Shown: positions 1 to 4,380, counted from the first letter of the stretch. The stretch is DNA of 6,158 nt from Candidatus Peregrinibacteria bacterium (GCA_014729615.1 WJJQ01000005.1:1-6158), one strand, 5' to 3'. Numbers and translations are program-made. The notes: generated by a model from the letters alone, not told the origin.

Positions 1-144
1 AACAAAATATATACGGCTACATAAAATTTCCTTTCTATTTACAAGGAGTAAAATTTTATTTCGACCCAAATTTCTACCCTGACTTCTATAATTATTTTTA
101 TAATGAGGTCAGGATAGAAACTTCGTATATATTAAACGTTAAAT
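1..144 (+). other. attC1 (5'-truncated by window edge)
   Basis: The window opens on the AAC of the left box. The outer arm 6-15 (aatatatacg) pairs with 124-133 (cgtatatatt), and the right box GTTAAAT is at 138-144. Inside are two side-by-side hairpins: 21-29 with 51-59 (ataaaattt/aaattttat), and 71-83 with 108-120 (12 of 13 pairs), so the terminal structure is branched. CCCAAA at 65-70 recurs in most other attC sites of the array. It belongs to a cassette whose gene lies left of the window. Confidence 0.85.
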
Positions 145-148
145 GAAA

Positions 149-167
149 TAAATTTTCAAAAATTACC
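149..167 (+). repeat. Left arm of cassette-framing inverted repeat (VOC cassette)
   Basis: TAAATTTTCAAAAATTACC is the exact reverse complement of 555-573 (19 of 19). It starts 5 nt after the right box of attC1, in the leader of the VOC gene. Confidence 0.9.
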
Positions 168-196
168 AAAACTTTATTAACCTTCACTGCTAACTT

Positions 197-559
197 ATGA
201 TTATGAAACCACAAATTAAAGCAATTTATGTCGCAGTTCAGGATATGGATAGAGCGGTAAAATTCTATGAAGATATTTTTGATGTCAAAGTTTCTTCAAA
301 AGATGAACGCATGAGTTCTTTTGACTTTGACAATATTACTTTCCTTCTTTTCAATCCTAAAATTGATAATGAGACAATTTCCAATGGCAATAATGTAGTT
401 CCAAATATCCAAGTTGAAGATGTAAATAAAATGTTGGAACTAATCAAAAGTAAGAATTGTGAAATTGTCATGCCATTGGAAAAGATTGAAAAGTATCATA
501 TTTTCCAAGCAAAAGATTCGGAAGGTAATGTCATAGAATTTTACCAGCTTCTAGGGTAA
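197..559 (+). CDS. VOC superfamily (glyoxalase/bleomycin-resistance fold) protein
   Basis: This 120-aa protein has the size and layout of a single-module vicinal-oxygen-chelate protein that would dimerise to form its active site. The N-terminal strand and helix (IYVAVQDMDRAVKFYEDIF, residues 10-28) match the family's 'v.D...a..FY...lg' signature, and the C-terminal DSEGNVIEFYQ (107-117) matches the 'D..GN.iEf.q' motif with the usual Glu ligand (E114). The metal-binding His normally found in the first strand is replaced by a non-ligand (Y11 region), so it may not be a classical metal-dependent glyoxalase. Family members include glyoxalases, dioxygenases and drug-binding resistance proteins; the substrate cannot be read here. 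No clear ribosome binding site is seen, and ATG 203 (residue 3) is an equally good start. It is the sole gene of its cassette, and its stop codon lies within the right inverted-repeat arm. Confidence 0.88.
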   Translation: MIMKPQIKAIYVAVQDMDRAVKFYEDIFDVKVSSKDERMSSFDFDNITFLLFNPKIDNETISNGNNVVPNIQVEDVNKMLELIKSKNCEIVMPLEKIEKYHIFQAKDSEGNVIEFYQLLG

Positions 560-573
560 TTTTTGAAAATTTA
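555..573 (+). repeat. Right arm of inverted repeat (VOC cassette)
   Basis: Perfect 19-nt partner of 149-167. It overlaps the VOC stop codon (557-559), so the inverted repeat frames the ORF exactly. Complementarity stops at 574, where the extra block begins. Confidence 0.9.
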
Positions 574-630
574 CTCTGCGGAAAATCAGAGATTTTCCTT
601 GCCACGCTGCGCTCTCACTTCGTTCGGGTC
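574..630 (+). repeat. Extra block between inverted repeat and attC2 (copy 1)
   Basis: About 57 nt separating the inverted-repeat arm from the left R box. It contains a perfect 8-bp hairpin, 580-587 with 591-598 (ggaaaatc/gattttcc), then tgccacgctgcgctctc at about 600-616, which is identical to a stretch of the block at 2106-2160 and recognisable in 3977-4017. Its GC is higher than that of the cassette body. It may be a relic of an older attC interior or an insertion into the palindrome. Confidence 0.65.
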
Positions 631-747
631 ACTTAACAGGCATTAACAGGAAAATCACTCAGCTCGTGATTTTCCCAAATTGAGTTCTCAGCTCTGTTCC
701 CTTCGGTCACGAGGAGAACTCAACTTCTGTTAATGCCGATGTTAAGT
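631..747 (+). other. attC2
   Basis: The left box is ACTTAAC (631-637) and the right box GTTAAGT (741-747), which are exact complements. The outer stem 639-649 (ggcattaacag) pairs perfectly with 727-737. Inside are two adjacent perfect 10-bp hairpins: 649-658 with 666-675, and 680-689 with 714-723. They are joined by CCCAAA (674-679), giving a branched terminal structure like attC1. Confidence 0.92.
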
Positions 748-756
748 GAAATGCTC
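741..756 (+). repeat. Left arm of inverted repeat (109-aa cassette)
   Basis: GTTAAGTGAAATGCTC includes the right box of attC2 and continues 9 nt past it. It pairs with 1130-1145 with one mismatch (15 of 16). Confidence 0.8.
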
Positions 757-794
757 AATTAAATAAAATAAATTATTACTTAATAAAACAACGC

Positions 795-1124
795 ATGAAA
801 AAAATCTCAAAAAAACACATAATTACTTTTATTGCAGTATCGCTTGTACATTTTGTTGGAACATTTTTTACAATGGTTTCTTCTTTAGGTTACACATTAA
901 GCAACTTTGACAATCCATCAAATATTGATCCTACCAAATCTGATATTTTTTCAAATATAATTGGAATACTTACGTTTCCATTGCTTCCAATATTCCAACT
1001 TCTTAACTTTGAAAACAATATCATTCAATTCACCGTTATCATCCTCAATAGTATGCTTTGGGGATTTGTTTTAACTGCAATTTTTTTCATGCTTACAGGA
1101 AAAAAGAAAGCTAAACAATCATAA
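795..1124 (+). CDS. Small three-helix membrane protein, unknown function
   Basis: I do not recognise the family of this 109-aa protein. A basic N-terminus (MKKISKKH) precedes a hydrophobic helix at about 8-30. A short polar loop with Asn, Asp and Pro (about 36-50) separates it from helices at about 51-70 and 77-100, and the tail is strongly basic (GKKKAKQS). Basic residues at both ends with three helices would put the two termini on opposite sides of the membrane, or helix 1 may act as an uncleaved signal anchor. No Shine-Dalgarno sequence is visible before the ATG; the leader is nearly pure A/T. It is the only gene of the cassette at 742-1245. Small membrane proteins are common integron cargo, but this says nothing about its role. 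Confidence 0.75.
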   Translation: MKKISKKHIITFIAVSLVHFVGTFFTMVSSLGYTLSNFDNPSNIDPTKSDIFSNIIGILTFPLLPIFQLLNFENNIIQFTVIILNSMLWGFVLTAIFFMLTGKKKAKQS

Positions 1125-1129
1125 TTACG

Positions 1130-1145
1130 GAGCACTTCACTTAAC
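1130..1145 (+). repeat. Right arm of inverted repeat (109-aa cassette)
   Basis: gagcacttcacttaac, partner of 741-756. It starts 5 nt after the stop codon and ends with the left R box of attC3. Confidence 0.8.
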
Positions 1146-1251
1146 AGGGCATGTACGGCTTCGCTTCGCTCCACCCAACTTTTTTGCAGTGGTTGCGCTT
1201 TCGCGCGATTCTACCATCGCAAAAAAGTTCGTACATCCCCGAACGTTAGTT
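1139..1251 (+). other. attC3
   Basis: The left box is ACTTAAC (1139-1145) and the right box GTTAGTT (1245-1251; one position departs from GTTRRRY). The stem atgtacg (1151-1157) pairs with cgtacat (1230-1236), and a perfect 11-bp inner stem joins 1177-1187 with 1219-1229. A GC-rich tip (gcgctttcgcgc) forms a further hairpin. Confidence 0.92.
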
Positions 1252-1252
1252 A

Positions 1253-1270
1253 CAATTCAAAAAATATTTT
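1253..1270 (+). repeat. Direct repeat shared by two cassette leaders (copy 1)
   Basis: CAATTCAAAAAATATTTT is identical (18 of 18) to 3717-3734, the leader of the 53-aa protein cassette. Both copies sit 7-8 nt after the start of their right box. Confidence 0.9.
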
Positions 1271-1303
1271 TCTAATCGAGAATAAGGAATGATAGGCATT
1301 CTA
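1256..1303 (+). repeat. Left arm of inverted repeat (CPBP cassette)
   Basis: 1256-1272 is the exact reverse complement of 2089-2105 (17 of 17), and 1292-1303 pairs with 2061-2072 (11 of 12). The part between is diverged. Together the two matches define an imperfect arm of about 48 nt. Confidence 0.85.
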
Positions 1304-1331
1304 AAAGCTAAAGTATATAAATATTTATTTT

Positions 1332-1336
1332 AAGGA
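1332..1336 (+). promoter_or_regulatory. Ribosome binding site of the CPBP gene
   Basis: AAGGA, 7 nt before ATG 1344. It is the only convincing Shine-Dalgarno sequence among the six cassette genes and decides this start over the in-frame ATG at 1353. Confidence 0.75.
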
Positions 1337-1343
1337 ACTATAT

Positions 1344-2063
1344 ATGAAAAGAATGAAAATTACAAAATCTATTTTACTAATAATCGGAATTATTTTTTAT
1401 TCTATTGTGTCTGTTTTTTATATTATCCCCTGGAGTAAAAGTCAAATTATCTTATCTTCTTTTAATCAAAATATAAATCATATATTATCTTATCAGATAG
1501 TTACATTAGCTATTACACTTATCTTTTTATTTTTCATATATATTTCAAATAAAGATATATTCAAGATTTATTTCAAAATCGGAGACTCAAAAAGTAAAGT
1601 TTTACCAGAAGCAATAATTGGTTTAAAGCCAAAAAAATATGATAACTGGAAAAGTATTGGAATTAATTTTACAGTTATTATTACAGTGGTAACAATAATT
1701 GTTATGTATTTTTCTATAACAGACAAAACATTTAATTACAATAATTTCTTAACATTTATACCATTTGTTTTTATTTTTTCACTTTCTAATTCATTTGTAG
1801 AAGAAATAATGTATAGATTTGGAGTTATTATAGCTTTAAAAAATATTATTTCTGATAAAAAAATAGCTTTGATATCTGGTCTAATTTTTGGAAGCATACA
1901 TTATTTTGGAACTCCTGGTGGATTAATAGGAGTAATTGTAGCTGGTTTTTTAGGATGGTTTCTTGCAAAATCAATTATTGAAACAAAAGGTATTTTTTGG
2001 GCATACTTAATACACTTTTTACAAGATTTTGTAATTTTTTCAGCATTATTATTATTTATTTAG
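1344..2063 (+). CDS. CPBP family intramembrane glutamic protease (CAAX/Abi-type)
   Basis: A 239-aa polytopic membrane protein with the three CPBP (Abi, Rce1-like) motifs in order: EEIMYR (EExxxR: E153, E154, R158), FGSIH (FxxxH: F182, H186) and HFLQD (HxxxD: H224, D228). The intramembrane Glu and His residues are the catalytic centre in this family, which includes CAAX-prenyl endopeptidases and bacteriocin self-immunity proteins. Hydrophobic segments lie at about 7-29, 48-68, 106-124, 136-151, 175-188, 191-211 and 216-239, with a basic cytosolic-looking stretch at 70-105. All motif residues are present, so activity is plausible. Substrate is unknown; immunity or membrane-protein processing are possibilities. 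A good ribosome binding site precedes ATG 1344. It is the sole gene of the cassette at 1246-2247, and its TAG stop begins the right inverted-repeat arm. Confidence 0.92.
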   Translation: MKRMKITKSILLIIGIIFYSIVSVFYIIPWSKSQIILSSFNQNINHILSYQIVTLAITLIFLFFIYISNKDIFKIYFKIGDSKSKVLPEAIIGLKPKKYDNWKSIGINFTVIITVVTIIVMYFSITDKTFNYNNFLTFIPFVFIFSLSNSFVEEIMYRFGVIIALKNIISDKKIALISGLIFGSIHYFGTPGGLIGVIVAGFLGWFLAKSIIETKGIFWAYLIHFLQDFVIFSALLLFI

Positions 2064-2105
2064 AAAGCCTATTATAATGAGTAAGAACGAAAAATATTTT
2101 TTGAA
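2061..2105 (+). repeat. Right arm of inverted repeat (CPBP cassette)
   Basis: It begins at the TAG stop codon. 2061-2072 pairs with 1292-1303, and 2089-2105 (gaaaaatattttttgaa) pairs perfectly with 1256-1272. Confidence 0.85.
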
Positions 2106-2160
2106 CTCACTCCGCTACGCTTCGTGCCACGCTGCGCTCTCCTCCTTTCAATCGTCGGGG
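2106..2160 (+). repeat. Extra block between inverted repeat and attC4 (copy 2)
   Basis: About 55 nt of GC-richer sequence interrupting the palindrome exactly where the leader/tail complementarity stops. It shares tgccacgctgcgctctc with the block at 574-630, and ctctcctcctttca plus a 'tcggg' end with the block at 3977-4017. No gene is credible here. Confidence 0.65.
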
Positions 2161-2161
2161 C

Positions 2162-2253
2162 GTATAACAGCGGATATGAGGTTCGCCCCTCGGCTCGGGG
2201 CTCACCAAAATACTCCCTTTGGTCGCAACTTCTCATATCCGCAAACGTTGTAT
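2162..2253 (+). other. attC4
   Basis: The left box is GTATAAC (2162-2168) and the right box GTTGTAT (2247-2253). The perfect 11-bp stem gcggatatgag (2170-2180) pairs with ctcatatccgc (2232-2242). The inner hairpin is gcccc (2185-2189) with ggggc (2197-2201). The left box complements GTTATAC at the start of a different cassette (3709-3715) rather than its own start (GTTAGTT), a sign of past exchange. Confidence 0.93.
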
Positions 2254-2313
2254 AATATTTGCTTTTCTATAATAAGGCATTTATTGTATGCTTTTTATAA
2301 ATAATGAATAAAT
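2247..2313 (+). repeat. Left arm of long inverted repeat (225-aa cassette)
   Basis: An arm of about 67 nt starting in the right box of attC4 and ending 12 nt before the ATG at 2326. 2247-2271 pairs with 3043-3067 (23 of 25). 2288-2313 pairs with 3005-3029 (a single one-base length difference in a T-run). The middle, 2272-2287, is diverged. Confidence 0.92.
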
Positions 2314-2325
2314 TTAAGTAAAATA

Positions 2326-3003
2326 ATGTATTTTTATATGAATTTATTAACTAAAAAACAAAAACGTGGGTTAAATATATTTCATTTGGAATTCGGTTTT
2401 TTACCAGAGCAAATCTCAGATTGGGTAGATAATAATTTCAAAAGCGACCTACTAGATAATAAAAAACTTATAAAAGATAATGACTGGACTTTTCAAACAG
2501 CAATTAAATATTATGTAGACATTATTTCACATAATGATGATTTTAACGTCATTTATTATCATCGCCATAATAATAAATTCAGCAATTACCTAAATGCTTA
2601 CGAGTATTTTGATGGAAATTTTTATAAAAAATTTCCATATTTAAAAAATAAAATACGAGGTTTTAATTTGGAACTACACCAAACAGGAATCATTGGTATA
2701 AATCTATATCTAGGAAATAAACATCAAGAAGCTGAAAAAAATATTATAGCTGTACCAGTTAATGAGATATCTCGTATCCAACAAGGTCAACATGCACTTA
2801 ATTCAGACAACCTAAGCTACAAACAACTTACACAAGAGATCGATGAAGAAGAAACACTTGAGTTCAATATATCAACTAACGAAACAATAAAAATAAAGCG
2901 TACTTTTTTAGGATTGGAAGGTCAAGGAGTTGGTTACCGAAATGCAATTTGTTACGTTAAAGCATACCCGACAACTACTTCAACCGACTATAGTTCAATA
3001 TAA
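2326..3003 (+). CDS. Hypothetical 225-aa soluble protein
   Basis: I do not recognise a family. There is no signal peptide or membrane helix. The N-terminal half is rich in aromatic residues, Asn, Lys and His (YYHRHNNKFSNYLNAYEYF at about 77-95). The middle (about 112-145) looks like beta strands (FNLELHQTGIIGINLYLG). An acidic stretch EIDEEETLEF (171-180) precedes a possible strand pair, and there is a GLEGQGVGYRN segment at about 196-206. ATG 2338 (residue 5, MNLLTKK) is an alternative start, and neither has a Shine-Dalgarno sequence. It is the only gene of the cassette at 2248-3173 and is closely flanked by long inverted-repeat arms, the right one starting at the stop codon. Low GC, like the other cargo. 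Coding is supported by the uninterrupted length and its fit between the arms. Confidence 0.8.
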   Translation: MYFYMNLLTKKQKRGLNIFHLEFGFLPEQISDWVDNNFKSDLLDNKKLIKDNDWTFQTAIKYYVDIISHNDDFNVIYYHRHNNKFSNYLNAYEYFDGNFYKKFPYLKNKIRGFNLELHQTGIIGINLYLGNKHQEAEKNIIAVPVNEISRIQQGQHALNSDNLSYKQLTQEIDEEETLEFNISTNETIKIKRTFLGLEGQGVGYRNAICYVKAYPTTTSTDYSSI

Positions 3004-3004
3004 T

Positions 3005-3067
3005 ATTTATTCATTATTTATAAAAGCATTAAGTATTTAATATATAGAAAAGCAAACATCATACAAC
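3005..3067 (+). repeat. Right arm of long inverted repeat (225-aa cassette)
   Basis: It starts 2 nt after the stop codon and ends with the left box of attC5 (ATACAAC). 3005-3029 pairs with 2288-2313 and 3043-3067 pairs with 2247-2271; 3030-3042 is unpaired or diverged. Confidence 0.92.
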
Positions 3068-3179
3068 ACGGGCTATGCGGCTCGTGGTAGTTTTGCTAGT
3101 ATTTAAGAGGCTTAAGCGATTAGGCACACTCGCCCAAATCCGCTAAACGCGGTCTTCGCATTAGCCCGAAACGTTAGGC
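3061..3179 (+). other. attC5
   Basis: The left box is ATACAAC (3061-3067) and the right box GTTAGGC (3173-3179). The stem cgggctatgcg (3069-3079) pairs with cgcattagcccg (3158-3169) with one extra base. An inner hairpin ccgc/gcgg lies at 3140-3152, and CCCAAA at 3133-3138. Confidence 0.92.
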
Positions 3180-3195
3180 GAAATATTTTTATCTC
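3173..3195 (+). repeat. Left arm of inverted repeat (118-aa cassette)
   Basis: 23 nt from the right box of attC5 into the leader, pairing with 3560-3582 at 20 of 23 positions, including the full GTTAGGCGA/TCGCCTAAC end. Confidence 0.88.
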
Positions 3196-3210
3196 ATTAC
3201 CAAAAAACAT

Positions 3211-3567
3211 ATGAATAAAGAACGGCCATTTTCTCCGGAAATCAAAGAGAGTCCACCTGTTCCAGGTACACTTGATCTAATATTGATAAATGGAAAATTG
3301 GCACAGTGCAAAGGTGGTAACATAGACATGGGGGTAACAGTCATGTATGTAGACGATAAAAGTTCACGCAGAATATCACCTGAAGAATGGTCTCAATACG
3401 ATTATGAAGCACCACCTCTTGGATCACGCACTGCTCAAAGTTTGGTCGAAAATGGCCTTATGAATTCAGAACAACTTCAAAAAGTTCATTATGGCCGGGA
3501 ACAAGATGAACTTTCACACTTAAGAGGACTTGTGAAATTTTTTGGAGCTTATACTAAAAGAGATTAA
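3211..3567 (+). CDS. Hypothetical 118-aa soluble protein
   Basis: No family recognised. The N-terminus is proline- and charge-rich (MNKERPFSPEIKESPPVPG). A short beta-like segment, TLDLILINGKLAQCKGGNI (20-38), runs into DMGVTVMYVDDKSSRR (39-54). The second half looks helical (about 72-114), with HYGREQDELSHLRGLVKFF at 93-111. No signal peptide or membrane helix is seen; a cytosolic protein is likely. There is no clear Shine-Dalgarno sequence before ATG 3211. Base composition is less AT-extreme than the neighbouring 225-aa gene, which fits independent origins of cassettes. It is the sole gene of the cassette at 3174-3709, and its last codons and TAA stop (3565-3567) lie inside the right inverted-repeat arm. 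Confidence 0.78.
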   Translation: MNKERPFSPEIKESPPVPGTLDLILINGKLAQCKGGNIDMGVTVMYVDDKSSRRISPEEWSQYDYEAPPLGSRTAQSLVENGLMNSEQLQKVHYGREQDELSHLRGLVKFFGAYTKRD

Positions 3568-3582
3568 AATACATCGCCTAAC
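3560..3582 (+). repeat. Right arm of inverted repeat (118-aa cassette)
   Basis: Partner of 3173-3195 (20 of 23). It covers the last codons and stop of the 118-aa gene and ends in the left box GCCTAAC of attC6. Confidence 0.88.
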
Positions 3583-3715
3583 AGGCGTATATATGGCTCC
3601 GCTTCCTGTGTCCGACCAGATCCACGCTCCGCCCAAATCGCACAGCGGTTGTTCCGCATTCGCGGAACGGATATGATACCACTGTCCAGCTTCACATATA
3701 CGCCGGACGTTATAC
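3576..3715 (+). other. attC6
   Basis: The left box is GCCTAAC (3576-3582) and the right box GTTATAC (3709-3715). The stem ggcgtatatatg (3584-3595) pairs with cacatatacgcc (3693-3704) at 11 of 12 positions. An inner perfect hairpin joins gttccgc (3651-3657) and gcggaac (3662-3668), and CCCAAA is at 3632-3637. At 140 nt it is the longest complete attC here. Confidence 0.93.
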
Positions 3716-3716
3716 G

Positions 3717-3734
3717 CAATTCAAAAAATATTTT
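3717..3734 (+). repeat. Direct repeat (copy 2) and left inverted-repeat arm (53-aa cassette)
   Basis: CAATTCAAAAAATATTTT is identical to 1253-1270. Its part 3720-3734 also pairs with 3962-3976 (13 of 15), so this cassette too has leader/tail complementarity, though more eroded. Confidence 0.85.
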
Positions 3735-3760
3735 AATTTATTAATTTAATATAAATCACT

Positions 3761-3922
3761 ATGAAAAAATCATTAAGAAAAAATTGGTATCTGGGCTTCT
3801 TTGGTTTCTTTGCATTCTACGGCATAGTCGGAGTAGCAGAGCAAGAATGGGGGCTTTTATTATGGTTTGCTTGGTTAGTATGGTTTATTTTCTTTATTCC
3901 AACAAAGAATCCACAAGATTAA
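3761..3922 (+). CDS. 53-aa two-helix membrane protein
   Basis: A short ORF beginning MKKSLRKNWYLGFFGFFAFY and ending FFIPTKNPQD. The basic N-terminus is followed by helices at about 9-25 and 30-47, joined by a short acidic turn (AEQE). The aromatic/Gly pattern YLGFFGFFAFYGI recalls DUF3796-like small membrane proteins, but that is a resemblance from memory only. It is preferred over the longer overlapping frame at 3784-3975 because that frame begins inside it and gives an unconvincing protein. Position also fits: this ORF starts about 50 nt after the right box and ends before the tail, as in the other cassettes. No Shine-Dalgarno sequence is seen; AT-rich taatataaat lies about 6 nt upstream of the ATG, so a leaderless or very short-leader transcript is possible. 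It is the last cassette gene of the array. Confidence 0.75.
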   Translation: MKKSLRKNWYLGFFGFFAFYGIVGVAEQEWGLLLWFAWLVWFIFFIPTKNPQD

Positions 3923-3961
3923 AAAGAGGTTGTAAGCACCTATCATCAGAAGTAAAGATGA

Positions 3962-3976
3962 AATATATTATTTGAA
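3962..3976 (+). repeat. Right inverted-repeat arm (53-aa cassette), eroded
   Basis: aatatattatttgaa pairs with 3720-3734 (13 of 15) and is also similar to the tail arm of the CPBP cassette at 2089-2105. Confidence 0.7.
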
Positions 3977-4017
3977 CTCAAGCCATGTTGCACTCTCCTC
4001 CTTTCAGTTGTCGGGAT
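3977..4017 (+). repeat. Extra block before attC7 (copy 3, shortened)
   Basis: About 41 nt aligned with 2106-2160. ctctcctcctttca is shared and a tcggg end follows, but about 15 nt near its start are missing relative to copy 2. The aligned similarity continues into attC7. Confidence 0.65.
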
Positions 4018-4110
4018 ATGTAACAGAGGATGTGAAGTTCGCTCTCAGCTCGGGGCCCACCCAAATTATTCCCTTGGATCGAAACTCCTCATACACGCAA
4101 ACCTCATCTT
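4018..4110 (+). other. attC7, decayed terminal site
   Basis: It aligns along its length with attC4 (2162-2253): left box ATGTAAC at 4018-4024, gaggatgtgaagttcgctct against gcggatatgaggttcgcccc, CCCAAA at 4060-4065, and ctcatacacgcaaac against ctcatatccgcaaac. The right box is lost: after cgcaaac the sequence reads ctcat in place of gttgtat. The stem arms also no longer pair well. It is probably inactive in recombination and marks the end of the array. Confidence 0.8.
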
Positions 4111-4130
4111 AAACATACCTCCCCACAGTA

Positions 4131-4148
4131 CCGCATGCTACAATGCGG
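4131..4148 (+). promoter_or_regulatory. Small inverted repeat upstream of the AKR operon
   Basis: ccgcat (4131-4136) and atgcgg (4143-4148) flank a 6-nt loop that overlaps a -10-like tacaat (4139-4144), 10-20 nt before ATG 4159. This could be a promoter with an operator-like palindrome. No good -35 element is visible. Confidence 0.3.
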
Positions 4149-4158
4149 TTGTATTTAT

Positions 4159-4380
4159 ATGAAACAACTGCTCTTAATATTCTTACATGGAATAATTATT
4201 CTCATTGGTGCCATCATCCTCAATCTAATAGCCAAACAAATCGGCTTTGTGGTTTGGCACGACTTCTTGAAAACTCCTGATAAAGCGGGTGCCATCTCGT
4301 ATTTATGGCTTTTTCTAATTTATCCGCTGGGGATTGGTGCCATAGCCTATTTTACCTCTAAGCATTTACCCAACTTATGA
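4159..4380 (+). CDS. Small two-helix membrane protein coupled to the AKR gene
   Basis: 73 aa from ATG 4159 (MKQLLLIFLHGIIILIG). An in-frame ATG at 4135 would add 8 residues (MLQCGCIY), but it lies inside a small palindrome and gives a poor N-terminus, so 4159 is preferred. Helices span about 4-25 and 46-66. The loop between has FVVWHDFLKTPDKAG (30-44), and the tail is short and weakly basic (SKHLPNL). No family is recognised and no Shine-Dalgarno sequence is seen. The TGA stop overlaps the next ATG (ATGA, 4377-4380), pointing to co-transcription and translational coupling with the aldo/keto reductase. It is the first gene right of the cassette array. It has no attC and belongs with the chromosomal-looking genes. 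Confidence 0.75.
   Translation: MKQLLLIFLHGIIILIGAIILNLIAKQIGFVVWHDFLKTPDKAGAISYLWLFLIYPLGIGAIAYFTSKHLPNL

Larger units (their letters stand above)
1..4110 (+). mobile_element. Integron gene-cassette array, distal part, no integrase seen
   Basis: Six consecutive cassettes, each one ORF plus an attC at its 3' end, all in the same direction. Taking the cut as G^TT in the right box, cassette limits are about 139-741, 742-1245, 1246-2247, 2248-3173, 3174-3709 and 3710 to about 4103. A diagnostic check is that the left box of a cassette's attC should complement the TTRRRY at the start of the same cassette. This holds exactly for 742/1139 (GTTAAGT/ACTTAAC), 2247/3061 (GTTGTAT/ATACAAC) and 3173/3576 (GTTAGGC/GCCTAAC). 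No intI or attI lies in the window, so this is either the far end of an integron or a CALIN. Cargo is AT-rich compared with the sequence right of 4110. Confidence 0.93.

Noticed and set aside
2248..2273. TATAAT-like boxes in the leader of the 225-aa cassette as a promoter
   Set aside because: No -35 element at proper spacing; the AT-rich motif is part of the inverted-repeat arm and R box.
2077..2304. 75-aa + strand open frame
   Set aside because: It runs through the extra block and attC4; its codons are explained by the recombination site, and it ends within the leader of the next cassette.
3784..3975. 63-aa + strand open frame
   Set aside because: It begins inside the 53-aa ORF in another frame and runs past that gene's stop into the cassette tail; composition is less protein-like than the overlapping membrane protein.
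1..4110. CRISPR array or transposon interpretation of the repeated palindromes
   Set aside because: The palindromes differ in length and interior sequence, alternate with whole ORFs, and carry R-box pairs typical of attC; there are no uniform repeats, spacers or transposase.
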